Positions 1-63,128 of a stretch of DNA of 64,000 bases are shown in pieces; the first letter of the stretch is position 1, and the number at the start of each line of letters is the position of its first letter. The notes under the pieces are model-generated. The model saw only the letters and a list, made by a program, of their open reading frames with translations. It did no database searches and had not been told where the DNA came from. The DNA is from Myxocyprinus asiaticus (lineage: Eukaryota > Chordata > Actinopteri > Cypriniformes > Catostomidae), in the NCBI RefSeq assembly GCF_019703515.2, contig NC_059388.1, forward strand, positions 1,873,501-1,937,500. Reading direction: 5' to 3'. Both the position numbers and the translations under genes were made by a program.

Positions 1-138
1 GTGTTTGTCTGTCGTAGACAATAAGGCAGACAACATCCAAGACAAAAAACATAAGAACTGTAAACAAAACAAACAAAACATTGCTATGTTGTGTCGGAGC
101 TCGCAACGCAGCAGCCATACTCGGCGCCATCTTGAGTC

Positions 139-374
139 GTGAGATCAGCAGTTACAGAAATACTCAAAACCAGCCTGTCTGGCACCAACAATCATGCCAC
201 CATCACTGAGATACATTTCCCCCCCCCATTTTGATGGTTGATGTGAATATTAACTTAAGCTTCTGACTCGTATCGTAATGATTTTATGCATTGCACTGCT
301 GCTACACAATTGGCTGATTAGATAATCGCATGAATTAGTATGTGTACAGGTGTTCCTAATAAAGTGTTCAGTAG
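139..374 (-). mobile_element. Tc1-like element, 5' end fragment
   Basis: On the minus strand this begins at a terminal repeat containing TTATTAGGAACACCTGT and runs into the leader and the first transposase codons, in the region matching GLSISVTAD. The same family recurs at 8.4, 29.1, 33.5 and 40.0 kb. Confidence 0.75.
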
Positions 375-757
375 CTGCTGAAGGGGTGTATAGTTACCTT
401 AACATTTGATTCTTCCTGATATCTTTTTGACTAAGTTTTACTCCACTATTAATCAGCATTTATACTTTTTTAAGTAGAATTGTTTCATTACAATATAGTT
501 GTATAAAAAAAGTTATCTCGATGATGTATGCCTATATATATTTTCTCTCTCTCTGTTCACCAACTCTGCTTAGGCCTAACACAGGTCATCAGCATACTAT
601 TCCTGCCCAGGTCACCCACAGGGTCATTCAGGATCTCACCTTGTATCTCCTACATCGTTTACTAGGCATTCCTGATGTATTCCTGACTCTACATTTGTGA
701 CACTCTGAGCTTAGGGAAGATATTGTTAAGTTACCCTAGATGAAAGTACATCTTATC

Positions 758-908
758 CAGGGCCAGACTGGCAATCGGGAGAACCTGGACTTTTCCCAGT
801 AGGTCGGCCGCGTAATGGGGCCGAATGGGCTGCGATAACCTGAAACGGCTTTTTGGGACAGTTTCTATGTAAAATCCAGGGCCGATTTCTCTTCCCAGTC
901 CGCCCCTG
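758..908. mobile_element. hAT-type MITE (151 bp)
   Basis: The ends are near-inverted repeats, CAGGGCCAGACTGG at the left and CCCAGTCCGCCCCTG at the right. They are flanked by 8-bp direct repeats, atcttatc and aacttatc, with one mismatch. This fits a hAT target duplication. There is no coding capacity. Confidence 0.7.
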
Positions 909-916
909 AACTTATC

Positions 917-2534
917 TCTATGTTTTGGGAAAAACCCAAATTTGACAAAGCTTTCAGCTTGCAACCTTAAGCTAGGAAGGTGTGTGTTATTATTGCTTTG
1001 TTTCAGGAGCAAGAAGAAAGGAGACAATGTGGCACCCAAGGAGAAGGCTATAGAGGGCCCATCTATAAGAAGATCCTTCATATAGGAATGCTGACTTGTG
1101 ACCCTGCTAGGTCATCTAGTAATTCATTTAGAACTGTACCTACCAGACCTGTAGTCTGTGAGATATGTTAGGAACAGGACACAATGTTTGGAGATGTACT
1201 AAACGTATCTGTTTCAACCAATCCGAATCATTCTATCTGTAACCTGACATACATTGTTGAGCTCATGTTTTAGTATAATTGCCCCATTATCTTGAAGCGG
1301 GAGAAGAAGCCTTTTACGAACTTGTAGATGATTTTTCTCATGCTGACTTCTGCCTTTGAAACTGCAAACAACCTTTCTTCATTAAACTCTTCTTCAATTG
1401 ATTGCAACTTTGACTCCTGGTCTTCATTTCACTCACTGGTTCTAAGGGCCTTTACTGTACTTTCCCTACACTGCTTTTCAATTGTCTGGCCAGTGTGAGC
1501 CAGGGAAAATAGCCTCGAGCCGTGAGACCAAAATCAATCTGTGTTCCCACCATCGGGCCAATAGCCCTGCAGCATTGCCCTAAAACCTGCCCTTAACATG
1601 CCGCCCTGGTGCCAACGTCACCCATCCCGGCCATTTCACAAGCAAGAGGGAAGCTCAAGCTGAGGTATCATGTTATCTAGTTATCCAGAATATTGAGTTT
1701 ATAACGTTTGTAAACATTAGCTATCTAGCAAGATAAGTTAGCGTTGACAACTCACCGAATGTAACTGCTATGGTGTCCCGAGTGGTCTCTCCACTAACAG
1801 CGGTACGATTTCTCAGCACACAGTCCATGATTTTGAAACATGGAATGTTCTTTCTTTGGGCACCGCTTTGTCCATTGTGCTTTTTAATGGATTCGCACTG
1901 TACCCGCAATCTTAAATATTTTCCCTAACCTGTACCATTGTGAGCTGAATACACAACCTGGCAAGTTCAGCAAAACACCGCCTTTGACATTGACCCCGCC
2001 TCACTCCCCAGTTGGCCTTGTTTGGCCCAAGGGTAGTAGCTGGGCCAAAGGCCATTGGCTGTTGGCCCAGAGAAAGCCCCGAAGCGGCACGATGAAGCCC
2101 CTTAAGTGACAGTGGGAACGCAACTGGCCCTGGCATGCACTATCACGCCCTCATTTGGCCCGACAGTGGAAACGCGGCTAGTGAGTGTATGTGTCCCATT
2201 GTTCAGTGGATAAACACCCTTGCTAGTGCCCAAATTTGTGATCACGATATACTGATTGACGACATGAGCTAGGGAGTGAGATGAGATGCACCCTATGTAC
2301 TGCACTTAATGAAGAACACACTTCTCAGCTTGTTCTATAGGTATGCATGCAAGTAGTATGAATAGATTCCAGACATACTTATCCAGAAACGTGGGCACTG
2401 TCCCGTGACCTGAATATATGACGGAATAACAAAAACCATGAAAATAATCTACTCTGGTTTTGTTAAACAAGCTTAAGCACAAGGAACAACTTTCTTGGTA
2501 TATAGCACTGTGGCAAAAAGGTCTCTTGCTTATC
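917..2534. other. No gene recognised; unclassified AT-rich and MITE-like sequence
   Basis: I see no exon or protein similarity here. The part around 1480-2200 has repeated GGCCC and GTGGGAACGC-type phrases in both orientations and may be a decayed non-autonomous DNA element, but I could not define its ends. Confidence 0.3.
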
Positions 2535-2766
2535 GGAAAGGAGGTGGCGGGAACCGGGTGAACAATCACAAAGACATTTAATCAGACACAACACAAAAAC
2601 TGCTTTTCAGCACAACCAAACATTGACGTGCACACACACAGCTCTGCGTGTATCTCTCTCTCGAACTGGCTTCTCTGGCTCCTCCTTATCCCTCTCCTGG
2701 CTGATTGGGGTAACTCAGCGGCAGGCGTCCATCCTTACGCCCGGCCACACCCTCCTCCTGGTCACA
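2535..2766 (-). mobile_element. Solo LTR-like copy of the small LTR element
   Basis: The sequence resembles the terminal repeats at 62787-63055 and 63427-63654. It shares GGAGGTGGCGGGAACCGG, a (CT)n tract followed by GAACTGGC, and the end CCTCCTCCTGGTCACA. It looks diverged and lacks the internal region. Confidence 0.55.
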
Positions 2767-3317
2767 AGCACACACAGTTGAATTGAACCACGTGGCTCAC
2801 AGTTCTTCGCGGTTTTTTTTAATTCAGCATTTTAAATGTGACGTCTACTAAGATCCTATGGCATTATGGGGTAGTAGTGTCCACTTAATGCGCACCTCAG
2901 AATCTCGTCGGATATAGTATTTTTCGCCAAATCTTTTATAAATACTGAGGATTCGGACACCCTACTACTTTATTGGCATACTGTTTTTGTCATCCTAAAT
3001 AGTAAAAAAGTATGCCAATTTGGATGCAGCTTTAGTCTGTCACAGCAAAAGGGGTAATATTTCATGGCACCTATTAGAGTGATATCAAGCAGGTAATATT
3101 AATATTGTCTGCATTTCATTTCATAAAAACAAAATCGCTTAAAGCATCTTTAAGTGTTCACATTTGGATACAGACAGCTCTATAGACCTTAATCTCCATT
3201 ACGTTATGTAAAATCCCACAATACACTTGTAGTAAAGGTGTGTTCATAAGCTCATTTCACTTCAATGAGACCTTGTTTTTTGTAATGTGTATTTTTTCAT
3301 AAAGATGTACAGAAAAA

Positions 3318-3371
<54 letters not shown>

Positions 3372-3968
3372 CCAACATAACTATGACAACATGCACATTT
3401 ACTTTGCTTTACATGTGCTTTTGTATCAAGTGGTTATTAAGCATTTAACAAACTGGTAACGTCCTTAAAAACAGCCTTCAACTGAAACTCTAACCACAGA
3501 GAGAACTTGGACTTGGGTCTTGAAATAGTTCAAACAGCATTTTCAAAATCTAATATTAAATGGATATTAAAGCTGTATGGTCAATTATTACATTCAGCTG
3601 ACACACACGAAAATCAATACTGACAATTTGGGTTGGCTGTACATGTTCAACTCCAAAAGCCCTTTAGTGCAAAAGATTGTTCAAAAACAAACAAATTTAA
3701 GAAGACCCTTTAACACTCACAGCGAAGGACTATCTAGTGCCACATTAATTTACAAAGTGTCACTGTGGATGTTGATGTTTCTAAGAACTGTGCTCTGGTG
3801 ATGTCAGAAACTTATTGAGCCTCAAAAAATGCCTATGAGAGACATGCTTTAAAGTTCCTTCAACACATCATAATCACTAGTATTTGGATATCACAAAGAG
3901 TGTCAAACAAATCAAGTAACAGACAGTGTGTAAGCATAGAAGAACATTTGCCAAACATCCATCATTTA
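2767..3968. other. No gene; AT-rich flank with (TA)n tract
   Basis: Contains a (TA)n run at about 3325-3370. The rest is unique-looking AT-rich sequence downstream of the KIAA0930 stop codon; a very long 3' UTR cannot be excluded. Confidence 0.4.
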
Positions 3969-4334
3969 CTAAAAGGAATAGTCAACCCAAAATTCTGTCA
4001 TTATTTACACACCCTTATGTTGTTCCAAAACCCTTTGTACTTTTTTCCCATTTGAACACAAAAGAAGAATTTTTAAGTAATGCACTGCTCGCTCTGGTCC
4101 ATTGTCCATTATCATGAATGGGGAATGGAGCTTATCAGCTTAAAAAAGGACACGAAAGAACCATGAAAGTATATTAAAGGTGGTCTTTTCATCTTGAGAG
4201 TTACGTTTCCTGTAACTGAATAGAAAAAGACGACTAGTCCATTCTTCAAAATTTCTCCTTTTGTGTTGCTAAATGAGGGTCAAGAGTAAATAATGGTTCA
4301 GTTTTCATTTTTGGCTGAACTATTCCATTAAAGT
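3969..4334. mobile_element. AGTTCACCC-type MITE copy, diverged
   Basis: The left end reads AAAAGGAATAGTCAACCCA and the right end is its inverted counterpart, ending GGCTGAACTATTCC. It belongs to the same family as the elements at 6226 and 27486, which are flanked by TTAA. Confidence 0.6.
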
Positions 4335-4595
4335 GTTGACATGTGAGACTTTTTTCTGAGTTTGGATGTGAGACGGCTATCAAAAGGACAACATTTGTTA
4401 TATATTAGCTGGTCAGCGATATATTAAGGCCAAGAGCTGCAAGGAAAATATCCTTTGGAAAATATACTATGCACAAAATCAGCAACATCGTGAAACTTAC
4501 GAAGTGTCTCTTGAGTATAAGCTGAAGGGATGGGGTTGTGGTCATACATTTCACTGAGTACCTAAGCAGCAGTGTATTTACAAGAAAGACATTCG

Positions 4596-4898
4596 TTTAT
4601 TCTTTGTCTTATTTCCCATTAAACATTTCCCTTTTGCATCAATGTCTGGTGTTATATAGTGCCTTTTTAGTTTCAGGCCTTGAGTCGTTTCTGCTGGTCG
4701 CGTCGATTCCACAGAAGAACTTTTAGTAGAGGCACTTCTTGAGGGATATTATTCCTCAAGTTTCTCTTTCTCCTCTTCTCTTTTGCTGTTGTGTATTATT
4801 TGTATTTTTTTGGTAATCTGTCCAGACACCAGATGGCAGTTCCTTGTGGGCCTGATGTGAGGAGGCACTTGATAACGTGGTTTAGAAGTCAGGAAATG
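4596..4898 (-). other. kiaa0930: Candidate 3' UTR of KIAA0930 with an AATAAA signal
   Basis: The minus strand has AATAAA at 4596-4601, about 300 bases after the stop codon. It is a plausible polyadenylation signal, but the true 3' end could lie further out; no transcript evidence is available here. Confidence 0.35.
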
Positions 4899-54451
<49,553 letters not shown>

Positions 54452-54720
54452 GTGCTGCAGGGACTGATCCGGTTCGGCGGGACCCGGTAAAGCGGCCATA
54501 ATAAGCGCACTGATGTCATGGCACGATCAGAGCGCAGTCATACACACTCATCTCACAAGTGTGATACAAGCACTATAACACAGAGGAGCCGAAAACAACA
54601 ACACCAGCGTTCTTCACTTCCGTCAGCTAGAAATGCGCCGGGAACACCCCGTGCGCTCCCGGTGACGTCACACCGCAGGTTATTTAAAGGGAACGCATCA
54701 ATATAATATCCAAGCGCAGT
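54452..54720 (-). promoter_or_regulatory. kiaa0930: Putative promoter and 5' UTR of KIAA0930
   Basis: This stretch just upstream of exon 1 is richer in GC and CpG than its surroundings. It contains a perfect CRE palindrome TGACGTCA at 54663-54670 and an ETS-type ACTTCCG at 54616-54622. A CTTTAAATA stretch lies at about 54681-54689. An upstream ATG in frame with the protein is at 54497-54499, and another out-of-frame ATG precedes it. The motifs are seen directly; promoter activity and the transcription start are inferred. Confidence 0.55.
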
Positions 54721-54928
54721 GGATGTTCTGGCTTGGTGCCAAATGAGATTAAATGCATGTTATACCTTCATCATTGGCCCGTTTCTCTTCTTTCTTTCTC
54801 TTTTTTCGAAATTGAAATCCTGATGGTTTTGATCTTTTCATTTACACAGATTTTTATCACATGCAAATGCACCCACAATCCCTGTAAATAAAGGGTTAAC
54901 ACTCAACCAATCATTGGAGATTTACAGT

Positions 54929-54992
<64 letters not shown>

Positions 54993-56204
54993 TTTTGTCA
55001 GTATATTTGTCATTTATTACTTGTTTTATTTAAGAAAAAATACAATGGATGTATTTAGGAGTGGGAGCGCAATTCATTTTGTGATTAAAGTGACTTATGC
55101 ACACAATTAATTTTTTATTATTTATTTATTTATTTTTGGGAGATGTGGTCGCAATGTGCGACACAGGGAACGGTAGTTGAGTGTGCATGTTTTTTGTTTT
55201 TGTTTTTTTTGTTTTTTTCATATTAACATACAAATGGAAAGAGTTTTACAAATAAAATGTTGGTTCACAAATAAACTGAATGAGATCCACAATCTGTGGA
55301 TCGCTTCCTGTGCTTTTGTAGATCGCAGCACACTTGTGGATTCTGAAACATTTCTAGCTGTTAGAGGTTCACACAAATCCACAAATAGGTGGACTCCACC
55401 CACTGTCTACTCAAGCCAATCAGATAACAGCCATATTACCCTGACCAATCCTAGCATGTTCTAGTTCAACCAATCGCGTTTTAGAATCAGGGCGGGATCA
55501 AGCTCTCTTTTCAACATAGTCTCTTGACAAGAACTTCAAAACTTTAAAAGAAGCAGACGCAATCAGTGGAATAAATCACTGCGAAAATTTTTATAATTTT
55601 CTTTCACTTGTAAACACGTTAAATGTTGAAAGTTGCAAATATCTTATTTTTTATTGTGAAAATTCTGATAAGTAGCTTTCTAGCTAGGTGTGTTTTTGGT
55701 GTTCCAGGGATCAGTTATGAGAGTCTGCTATTTTAATCTTAACTAAGTTTTAGACTAAAACTCCTGGCCACATAATGGGAAATGTTTGTGTCATCAAAAC
55801 CACGATTCTAGCACATTATTTATGTTAATGTATATAATAAAGCACATTTTAAAAGAGAATGAAACATCACGGTTGTTTAAGCCAATGAGCATTAACCTGT
55901 GTCATCAGCAAGTCGTATCCCATCATGCCTTTATTCAGTGCAGTTGGTGGAGAGCAACTGCGCCGCCTGGCACAGCCGCCTCGCCGTCATGAGAGCTTTT
56001 TGGCATACGTCAGCATGACATCAGAGCAAGTCAGACCACACTCGGACACATTTCTAACTGGCGTGCACCTCACGGTGATCCCCGGTGATCAGTGCTGCAC
56101 AGATTTTACTCTTCACGAACGAGCCTTTTCTCTTGTTTTCTGGTGATTTCGACTTAAAGTTCTCATGAGAAAAACCTTTTGCCGGCTGGAGCAGCTCCTA
56201 AATG
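54721..56204. other. No gene recognised upstream of KIAA0930; one compound microsatellite
   Basis: A (GT)n(GA)n tract lies at 54926-54987. The region 55900-56100 is somewhat CpG-containing, but I see no conserved coding exon. Confidence 0.45.
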
Positions 56205-57259
56205 TACACCGCCTGTCCAAAAAAAAAAGTCGCTGTTTGGATTTAAATAAGCAGATACTTAAGAACCTACGATTGGATCATTATTGCAATGATTAATATG
56301 TTTCAGCTTGCAACAATTCCTTTAACACTAACTCATTCTGTGTGTAGCTTCTCATTTCCATTTCGAAAGATGTATCCTGTGGTCATGGAAAAGACGTTAC
56401 TGTGACAGAAGGGGCAAATTATTGGCCTGCATCAAGCAAAGAAAACAACTGAGGAGATTGCTGAAATCACTGTAATTGGGTAAAGAACTGTCCAATTCGG
56501 AGGTCATGTGATGCCATGCAAGAAGCGGACGTGTGAGCAACGAGCTCTGCGCACTTTGCTGAATTTTCGATTATTCTCATGTTATAATCTGGTGAAATTT
56601 GATACACCCAGTTATACATTTGCCCTTTATTGCAAAACATGGCAAAGAAGTCAAAATCATCGGGCTCTGGAGACATTAAAAGACACTTACGTGTTCAGGA
56701 TGAAAGCCCCGACAGGCCTACAGACCGGGGACTCGATTTGGATGGCGCGGCGGGAGAAGGAATCCGGCGTCATTTGTCCAGCATGTCGGTGATGTTGACG
56801 AAGATTCTTGCTGACTTGGAGGATCTCACTGTAATACATCGAGCGATTACGGCGATGGAAACAAAATTCTCTGAGTTAGCTACAAGAGTGACTGATGTTG
56901 AAAAACAAATCGATTTTTTGGAATCTTCGTAGAGGGAATTAACCGCTAATCCGCCCGCGACCAAAGTTGATTTGGAACATCTCCTTGACAAGATTGAAGA
57001 TCTTGAGAATAGAAACCGCAGGAATAACGTTCGAATTGTTGGAATTCCTGAGCATGAGGAGGGCAGAGATATGGTGAGTTGGAAGGAAATATTAAAAGTG
57101 CAGAGGCAGAGCTGAAGCGCCGTATGTCAGCTGATGGCCTCAGAGAATTGACCCGATTGAAATATAGATATAATACTATTTTGTTGTGGAAAGTGGAGTT
57201 TTGGTTATTCAGGGCAAGACAGTAATACTTTGAGTCGGGTGACAAAGCAGGGAAGCTTT

Positions 57260-59220
57260 TGGCTAGATATGTAAAGCAGAGAGAGTCTTTTTCTACCATT
57301 CCCTCAGTGAAATCTGCTGGTGGTGAAATATTTACCTCAGCCATTGATATTAATAATGCCTTTAAAGAGTTCTATATTGATCTTTATAGTTCCACGTCTT
57401 TGTCTACTGATGAAGATATTAGAAACTTTGTGGAACCATTAGATCTTCCTAAACTGATGATTGAGCAAAAAACTCTCTTGATTCTGAGATAACCTTGGAG
57501 GAACTTGACGAGGTAATTAAGTCCCTACCTACTAGCAAGGCTCCGGGGCCAGATGGTTTTGCCGCCGAATTTTTTAGATCCTATGCTACAGAACTGGCTC
57601 CACTTTTGTTAGAAGTTTATACGGAATCATTAAAGAATGGAAAGCTTCAGCCAACTATGACACAAGCCCTGATCAGTCTGATTCTTAAAAAGTACAAAGA
57701 TCCAAGTGAGTGTAAAAGTTACCGTCCAATTTCCCTGATCCAGCTAGATGTAAAAATATTGTCAAAAATTTTGGCTAATCGATTAAGTAAAGTTATGACA
57801 TCTCTTATACATATAGATCAGGTGGGGTTTATTCGGGGCCGCAGCTCTTCTGATAACATCAGGCGTCTCATCAATATCATGTGGTCAGTAGCGAATGATC
57901 AATCTCCAATCGCTGCCATCTCACTTGATACCAAAACGGCATTTGATATGGTAGAATGGGATTATCTTTTTAAGATTTTGGAAATGTACGGGTTTGGGAG
58001 TACATTTATTGGTTGGATTAAGTTACTTTATAGACACCCTGTAGCAGCGGTACAAACAAATGGATTAATCTCAGATTATTTTACTTTGAATAGGGGCACT
58101 CGGCAGGGTTGCCCTCTTTCCCCATTATTGTTCTGTCTTGCCCTGGAACCATTAGCAGCTGCGATAAGAAAGGAGGAGGATTTTCTAGGGGTGGTGGCGG
58201 GAGGTGTGTCACATAATCTTCTGCTTTACGCAAATGATATTGTATTATTTGTCTCTGAACCTACTAGATCTTTGCCTTGCCTCCACAGAATTATTAATTC
58301 CTTTTCCAAGTTCTCAGGATACAAAGTCAATTGGTCTAAATCCGAAGCTTTGGCTTTGACAGCGTACTGCCCAGTAACGGCTTTTCAGCCGGGCGCCTTC
58401 CAGTGGCCCAAACAGGGCATTAAGTATTTGGGGATTTTATTCCCAGCAAATTTGTCTGATTTAGTTAGTGTTAATTTTGACCCTTTAATAAAAAGGTTTT
58501 CGAGCGATGTCAGCAGGTGGGCTTCATTACATTTATCGATGATTGGGAAGGTTAATGTTATTAAAATGAATTGTATTCCAAAATTTAACTACCTGCTACA
58601 ATCTCTCCCTGTAGATGTCCCCCTCTCTTATTTCAAGCAATTTGATAGCATAGCGAAGTCCTTCATTTGGAATGGTAAACATCCCAGATTGCATTTTAAT
58701 AAGTTACATAGGCCGATAGACAAAGGAGGGCTAGGCCTACCCAAGATTTTGTTTTATTACTATGCGTTCAGTCTCAGACATTTGAGAGATACCTGAGAGA
58801 GCCCCTCCCTGGTTTGTTATTGAACAGGCAGTTCTTGCCCCTATTTCACCATTACAAAGCATCTCTATCAAACTAATCGGAAAAGTTAAGTTACACCCCG
58901 TTATTTCGCATTTACAGAGGTGATTGCGGCTTTTGGAAAAGGTCATGAGGCATCAGTGTACTACTCCCTGTTAATTCAGAGTATGGGGGATGGAGTCTTA
59001 ACTTCTCTCAAGAGAGTATGGGAGAAAGATTTCAACTTGGCATTGGAGGAAGGAGTGTGGGCTAAGATTCTTAAAAACGTTAAGTCTGCATCTAGTGATG
59101 CAAGGGTGCGTCTTATACAATTCAAAATTTTGCATAGATTTTATTGGATCCCCTCTAGACTGTATAGGCTTGGTCTTAAAGACACACCCACCTGCTGGAG
59201 ATGCCAATCGGAGGATGGAG
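57260..59220 (+). pseudogene. L1/Tx1-like ORF2 reverse transcriptase, catalytic mutant
   Basis: After a frameshift near 57485 the main open segment is 57495-58796. It has the motifs SKAPGPDGFAAEFF, SYRPISLIQLDVKILS, DQVGFIRGRSSSDN, ISLDTKTAFDMVEWDYLF and NRGTRQGCPLSPLLF. The C box reads LLLYANDIVLFV, so the first aspartate of YADD is asparagine. A stop at 58794 breaks the C-terminal part, which continues in another frame to LIQFKILHRFYW and PTCWRCQSEDG. The endonuclease is deleted. Confidence 0.88.
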
Positions 59221-59268
59221 AGTTGTGGGGTTTAAATGTTGATTTTATATATGTGTGTATATATTATA

Positions 59269-59398
<130 letters not shown>

Positions 59399-60268
59399 CA
59401 ATTCATTGTAAAAAAAAAAATAAAATAAGAACTGTCCAATTCATTATTAAAACCTGGAAGGATAGTGGTGAACCGTCAGCTTTGTGGAAGAAATGTGGTC
59501 GAAAAAAAATCTTGAATGATCGTGATCAGTGATCACTAAAATGCTTGAAGTCACATCATAAAAATCTGACAGTAGAACTCACGGCTGTGTTTAATAGTGA
59601 AAGTAAGAGCATTTCCACATGCACAATGCAACGAGAACTTACAGGATTGGGACTAAACAGCTGTGTGGCCACTGTTAGTGAGGCTAATAATAAAAAAAAA
59701 AAACGACTTCAGTTTGCAAGGGAGCATAAAGATTGGAATGTGGAACAATGGAAAAAGGTCATTTGGTCCATATTTACCCTATCCCAAAGCGATGGGCATG
59801 TCAGGGTAAGAAGGGAAGCACATGAAGCGATGCACCCATCATGGATAGTGCCCACTGTACAAGCCTCTGGAGGCAGTGTTATGATCTGGGGTTGCTTCAA
59901 TTGGTCAGGTCAAGGCTGACCACCTGAATGTACTGAATGACCAGGTTATCCCATCAATGGATTTCTTCTTCCCTGACAGCATGGGCATATTCCAGGATGA
60001 CAATGCCAAGATTCATTAGGCTCAAATTGTGAAAGAGTGGTTCAGGGAACATGAGGAATCATTTTCACACATGAATTGGCCACCACAGAATCCTGATCTT
60101 AACCCCATTGAATGTCTTTGGGATGTGCTGGAGAAGACTTCACGGAGTGGTTCAACACTCCCGTCATCAATACAAGATGGATGGAAACAAATGTTGTGAC
60201 ATTGCATAAGATTGTCGAAACAATGCCACGAGGAATGCACGCCGTAATCAAAGCTAAATGCGGTCCAA

Positions 60269-60508
60269 CGGCTGTGGCTCAGGTGGTAGAGTGGGTTGTC
60301 CACTAATCGCAGGGTTAGTGGTTTGATTCCTGGCCCACATGACTCCACATGCCGAGGTGTCCTTGGGCAAGACACTAAACCCCTTGCATGGCAGCGCTGC
60401 TGTCATTGGCGTGTGAGTGTGTGTGAATGAGTGAATGAGACACAGTGTAAAGTGCTTTGTAGCACCACTAAGGTTAAAAAGGTGCTATATAAGTGCAGAC
60501 CATTTACC
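60269..60508 (+). mobile_element. tRNA-derived SINE
   Basis: Head with GTGGCTCAGGTGGTAGAGTG (A box) and GTGGTTTGATTCC (B box). The body has GTCCTTGGGCAAGACACTAA and the 3' part AAGGTGCTATATAAGTGCAG resembles LINE tails. It interrupts or terminates the Tc1-like element. Confidence 0.8.
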
Positions 60509-60509
60509 A

Positions 60510-61436
60510 TATATACCAGCAAAACATTTGTTTAAAGTTACTTCATCATCTGTGTGTTTCAGTGACAGTTAAGCATTGGTGTGTGGCAACAGTAGCTTAA
60601 ATATTCATGTTAAATACACATCCACATATTCATCAGTAGGACGATATAGAAGCTGTTTAATCAATATACGGGTAAATGTTAGACGTGTTTCTATCACGTG
60701 TATGCAAAATTGTGCCGCATATAAACTATATTCATTAATTACTTTTGCGCTATTTCTGCATTAACTTGTGCATTCAGCACAGGCTGAGGGAGAGTGGAAG
60801 ACGTAAAAGTAGTGAAAAAGAAAAGAAAACTGATGAGCATGTTCCATTTCATGCCTTTTAAATGTATTCTTTCATGTTTTTTTTTTTTTTTCTGTCAAAA
60901 TGCATTTTCAAATTATCCTTTAATGTCTTAAAATTGGGAAATAACAAAAAAACAAAAAAATAAAAAATCTGGCTAACGCAACCTCTGCTTCCAATCATTT
61001 TACATTCCGAGAGAAATGAGGAAGCTCCAAGGTGTAAAACAGACCCTCTTTGAACCCCTGCTCCCCATGGTTGCTGACACCGTAAGACATTCTTCTACAC
61101 AAAACAAAAAACAAATAAACAACAACAACAACAAAACATTTAAAAAAACACGGAGCGACAGAAGCTTATTTCAGATTACTTGATATTTGAATGTACAGGG
61201 CTTTCAGCTGGACAGTGATACTGAGGAAGAATCAAGACATTTTTAAGATGATAAATAGGGTCTCAATGTTACGTAGAATGTGTAATTACTGCACTTTGCC
61301 TTTGCAGGGGAGTATAGATTGGATCATGAACTCTAAAAATACAGTTATGATGAAATAACATTTAGTCTTATAAAAAACACAATTTCATATCTAAGACTAA
61401 ATACATACAAAAATGTAAAATATTTATATCCTGCAG
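60510..61436. other. No gene recognised; A-rich sequence
   Basis: Contains A/C-rich simple sequence near 61099-61150. It ends at a splice-acceptor-like CCTGCAG before the HECT-like pseudogene. Confidence 0.4.
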
Positions 61437-62912
61437 ATTGATCCTGATGTTGCTAGACTATTAAATGAAGAGGAACTGTCAAAGTATATACCTCACTATG
61501 GTGACAGGGTTTTTGCAAAGAACTGGACAAAAACACAAGAAGAGTAGAACAAAAATGAAGACAAGAAACAAAAATTGATTGATCACTTGAGAAAAAAATG
61601 AAACTACCAGCCATTCCAAAAGAGAAAAAAACACATGGACATGGCAACAAGAATGCAGAAAGCAAGAAAAGGAAAGTTTAACTTGGTTGGATGCACTACC
61701 AAGACTGCAGCTACAAACAAGTTAGAAGACCCAATGATAATGGAACACGAGATGTTGTTGTTAAGAAAGATGAGACTGTCAAATGTTCTGAATATTGGCA
61801 AAAAAAAAAAACAACAAAAAAAAACAACAACAACAAAAAAATCCCTGATGGGGTATCATCTAAAGGCAAAGCTGAAGACTTAGACTTTATCCTTTGTATC
61901 TTCGGCACAGAAGATCCACTTGATGAACATCTGACATTTGGCAGCTTGTATGAGGCAACACATCACAAAATCCTAAGACTCTGTGTGTGCACAAGACTGA
62001 GAGATGAGGATCAGGATTCTGATCTGAGTGACACTACTGATACACCTCTGACTCCAAAGAGACCTCGGCATACTTCCACCCCAGACCCTCCATATACATC
62101 AAGATGTCACAATCAGAACAGAAATCAAACTGTGCAATGCCCTCCTTCTATCTCATGTTCCTTAGTGCTGATGTGAACACATCCTTTGATGCGCTCTCTG
62201 ATATACTAGTATACTCACATTTACATGCTGAATGTGTGGTGAATGAAATAGTTGTTGAATCACTACTGGAAACAGTTCCAGCTGAGTCAGATCCTATCTC
62301 CATTTCAGCAAGCACAGCTGTTGAAGTAACTGAGAGAACACAGCCAGTGACATAAGATCCACCTCAGTCATCTGACACCCAGAATCCAACATGCAACAAT
62401 ACATGTTCTTTGGAAACCGAAGAAATGTGGTTGAAACAAAACTATTGTAGTTCGCAGAGTTCATTGTGTAAATGATATGATTCATGCTCTCTCAAACAAA
62501 AACATACTGAATGCCAATAAAGCATTTAAACGTGTGGAGTATGGAGTATTCCAAGACTGTCTAACTGAATTCTGGGAGACGTTTTATGAAACAAGAACTT
62601 CAGGAACAACATATAGTACAAGATCCTTACTCTACATAACACTTACCAAGAACAAGAGTGGGAAGCTGTTGTACGTATTTTGGAAATTGGATGGCTGCGC
62701 TTTGGATATTTGCCAATCCAGCTTGCACCTCCTTTTCTAAAAGAAGCACTATCCCTTCCTTCACAAGAGACCAGCCTGATGGAGGTTGTAACAGTATAAG
62801 GATGGGCAAGGAGGAGGCGGGACAGTCAACATAAAATTTAATGGTAAACAAACTTAAACCAACATAAAACATAAGGACACACACAACATGGCCACGTGCG
62901 TGCGTGCGTGCG

Positions 62913-62952
<40 letters not shown>

Positions 62953-63096
62953 ACTGGGGCCTCCAGCTCCCATTTATCTCGCTCTCCCGCTGATCAGCTG
63001 ATCCAGCGCCAGACGTGCACCATCATGGCCCAGCCACGCCCTCCTCCTCTTCACACTCCTCAGGCCTGGGGAGAGGGAAAGGGCAAGAGAAGACAC

Positions 63097-63128
<32 letters not shown>

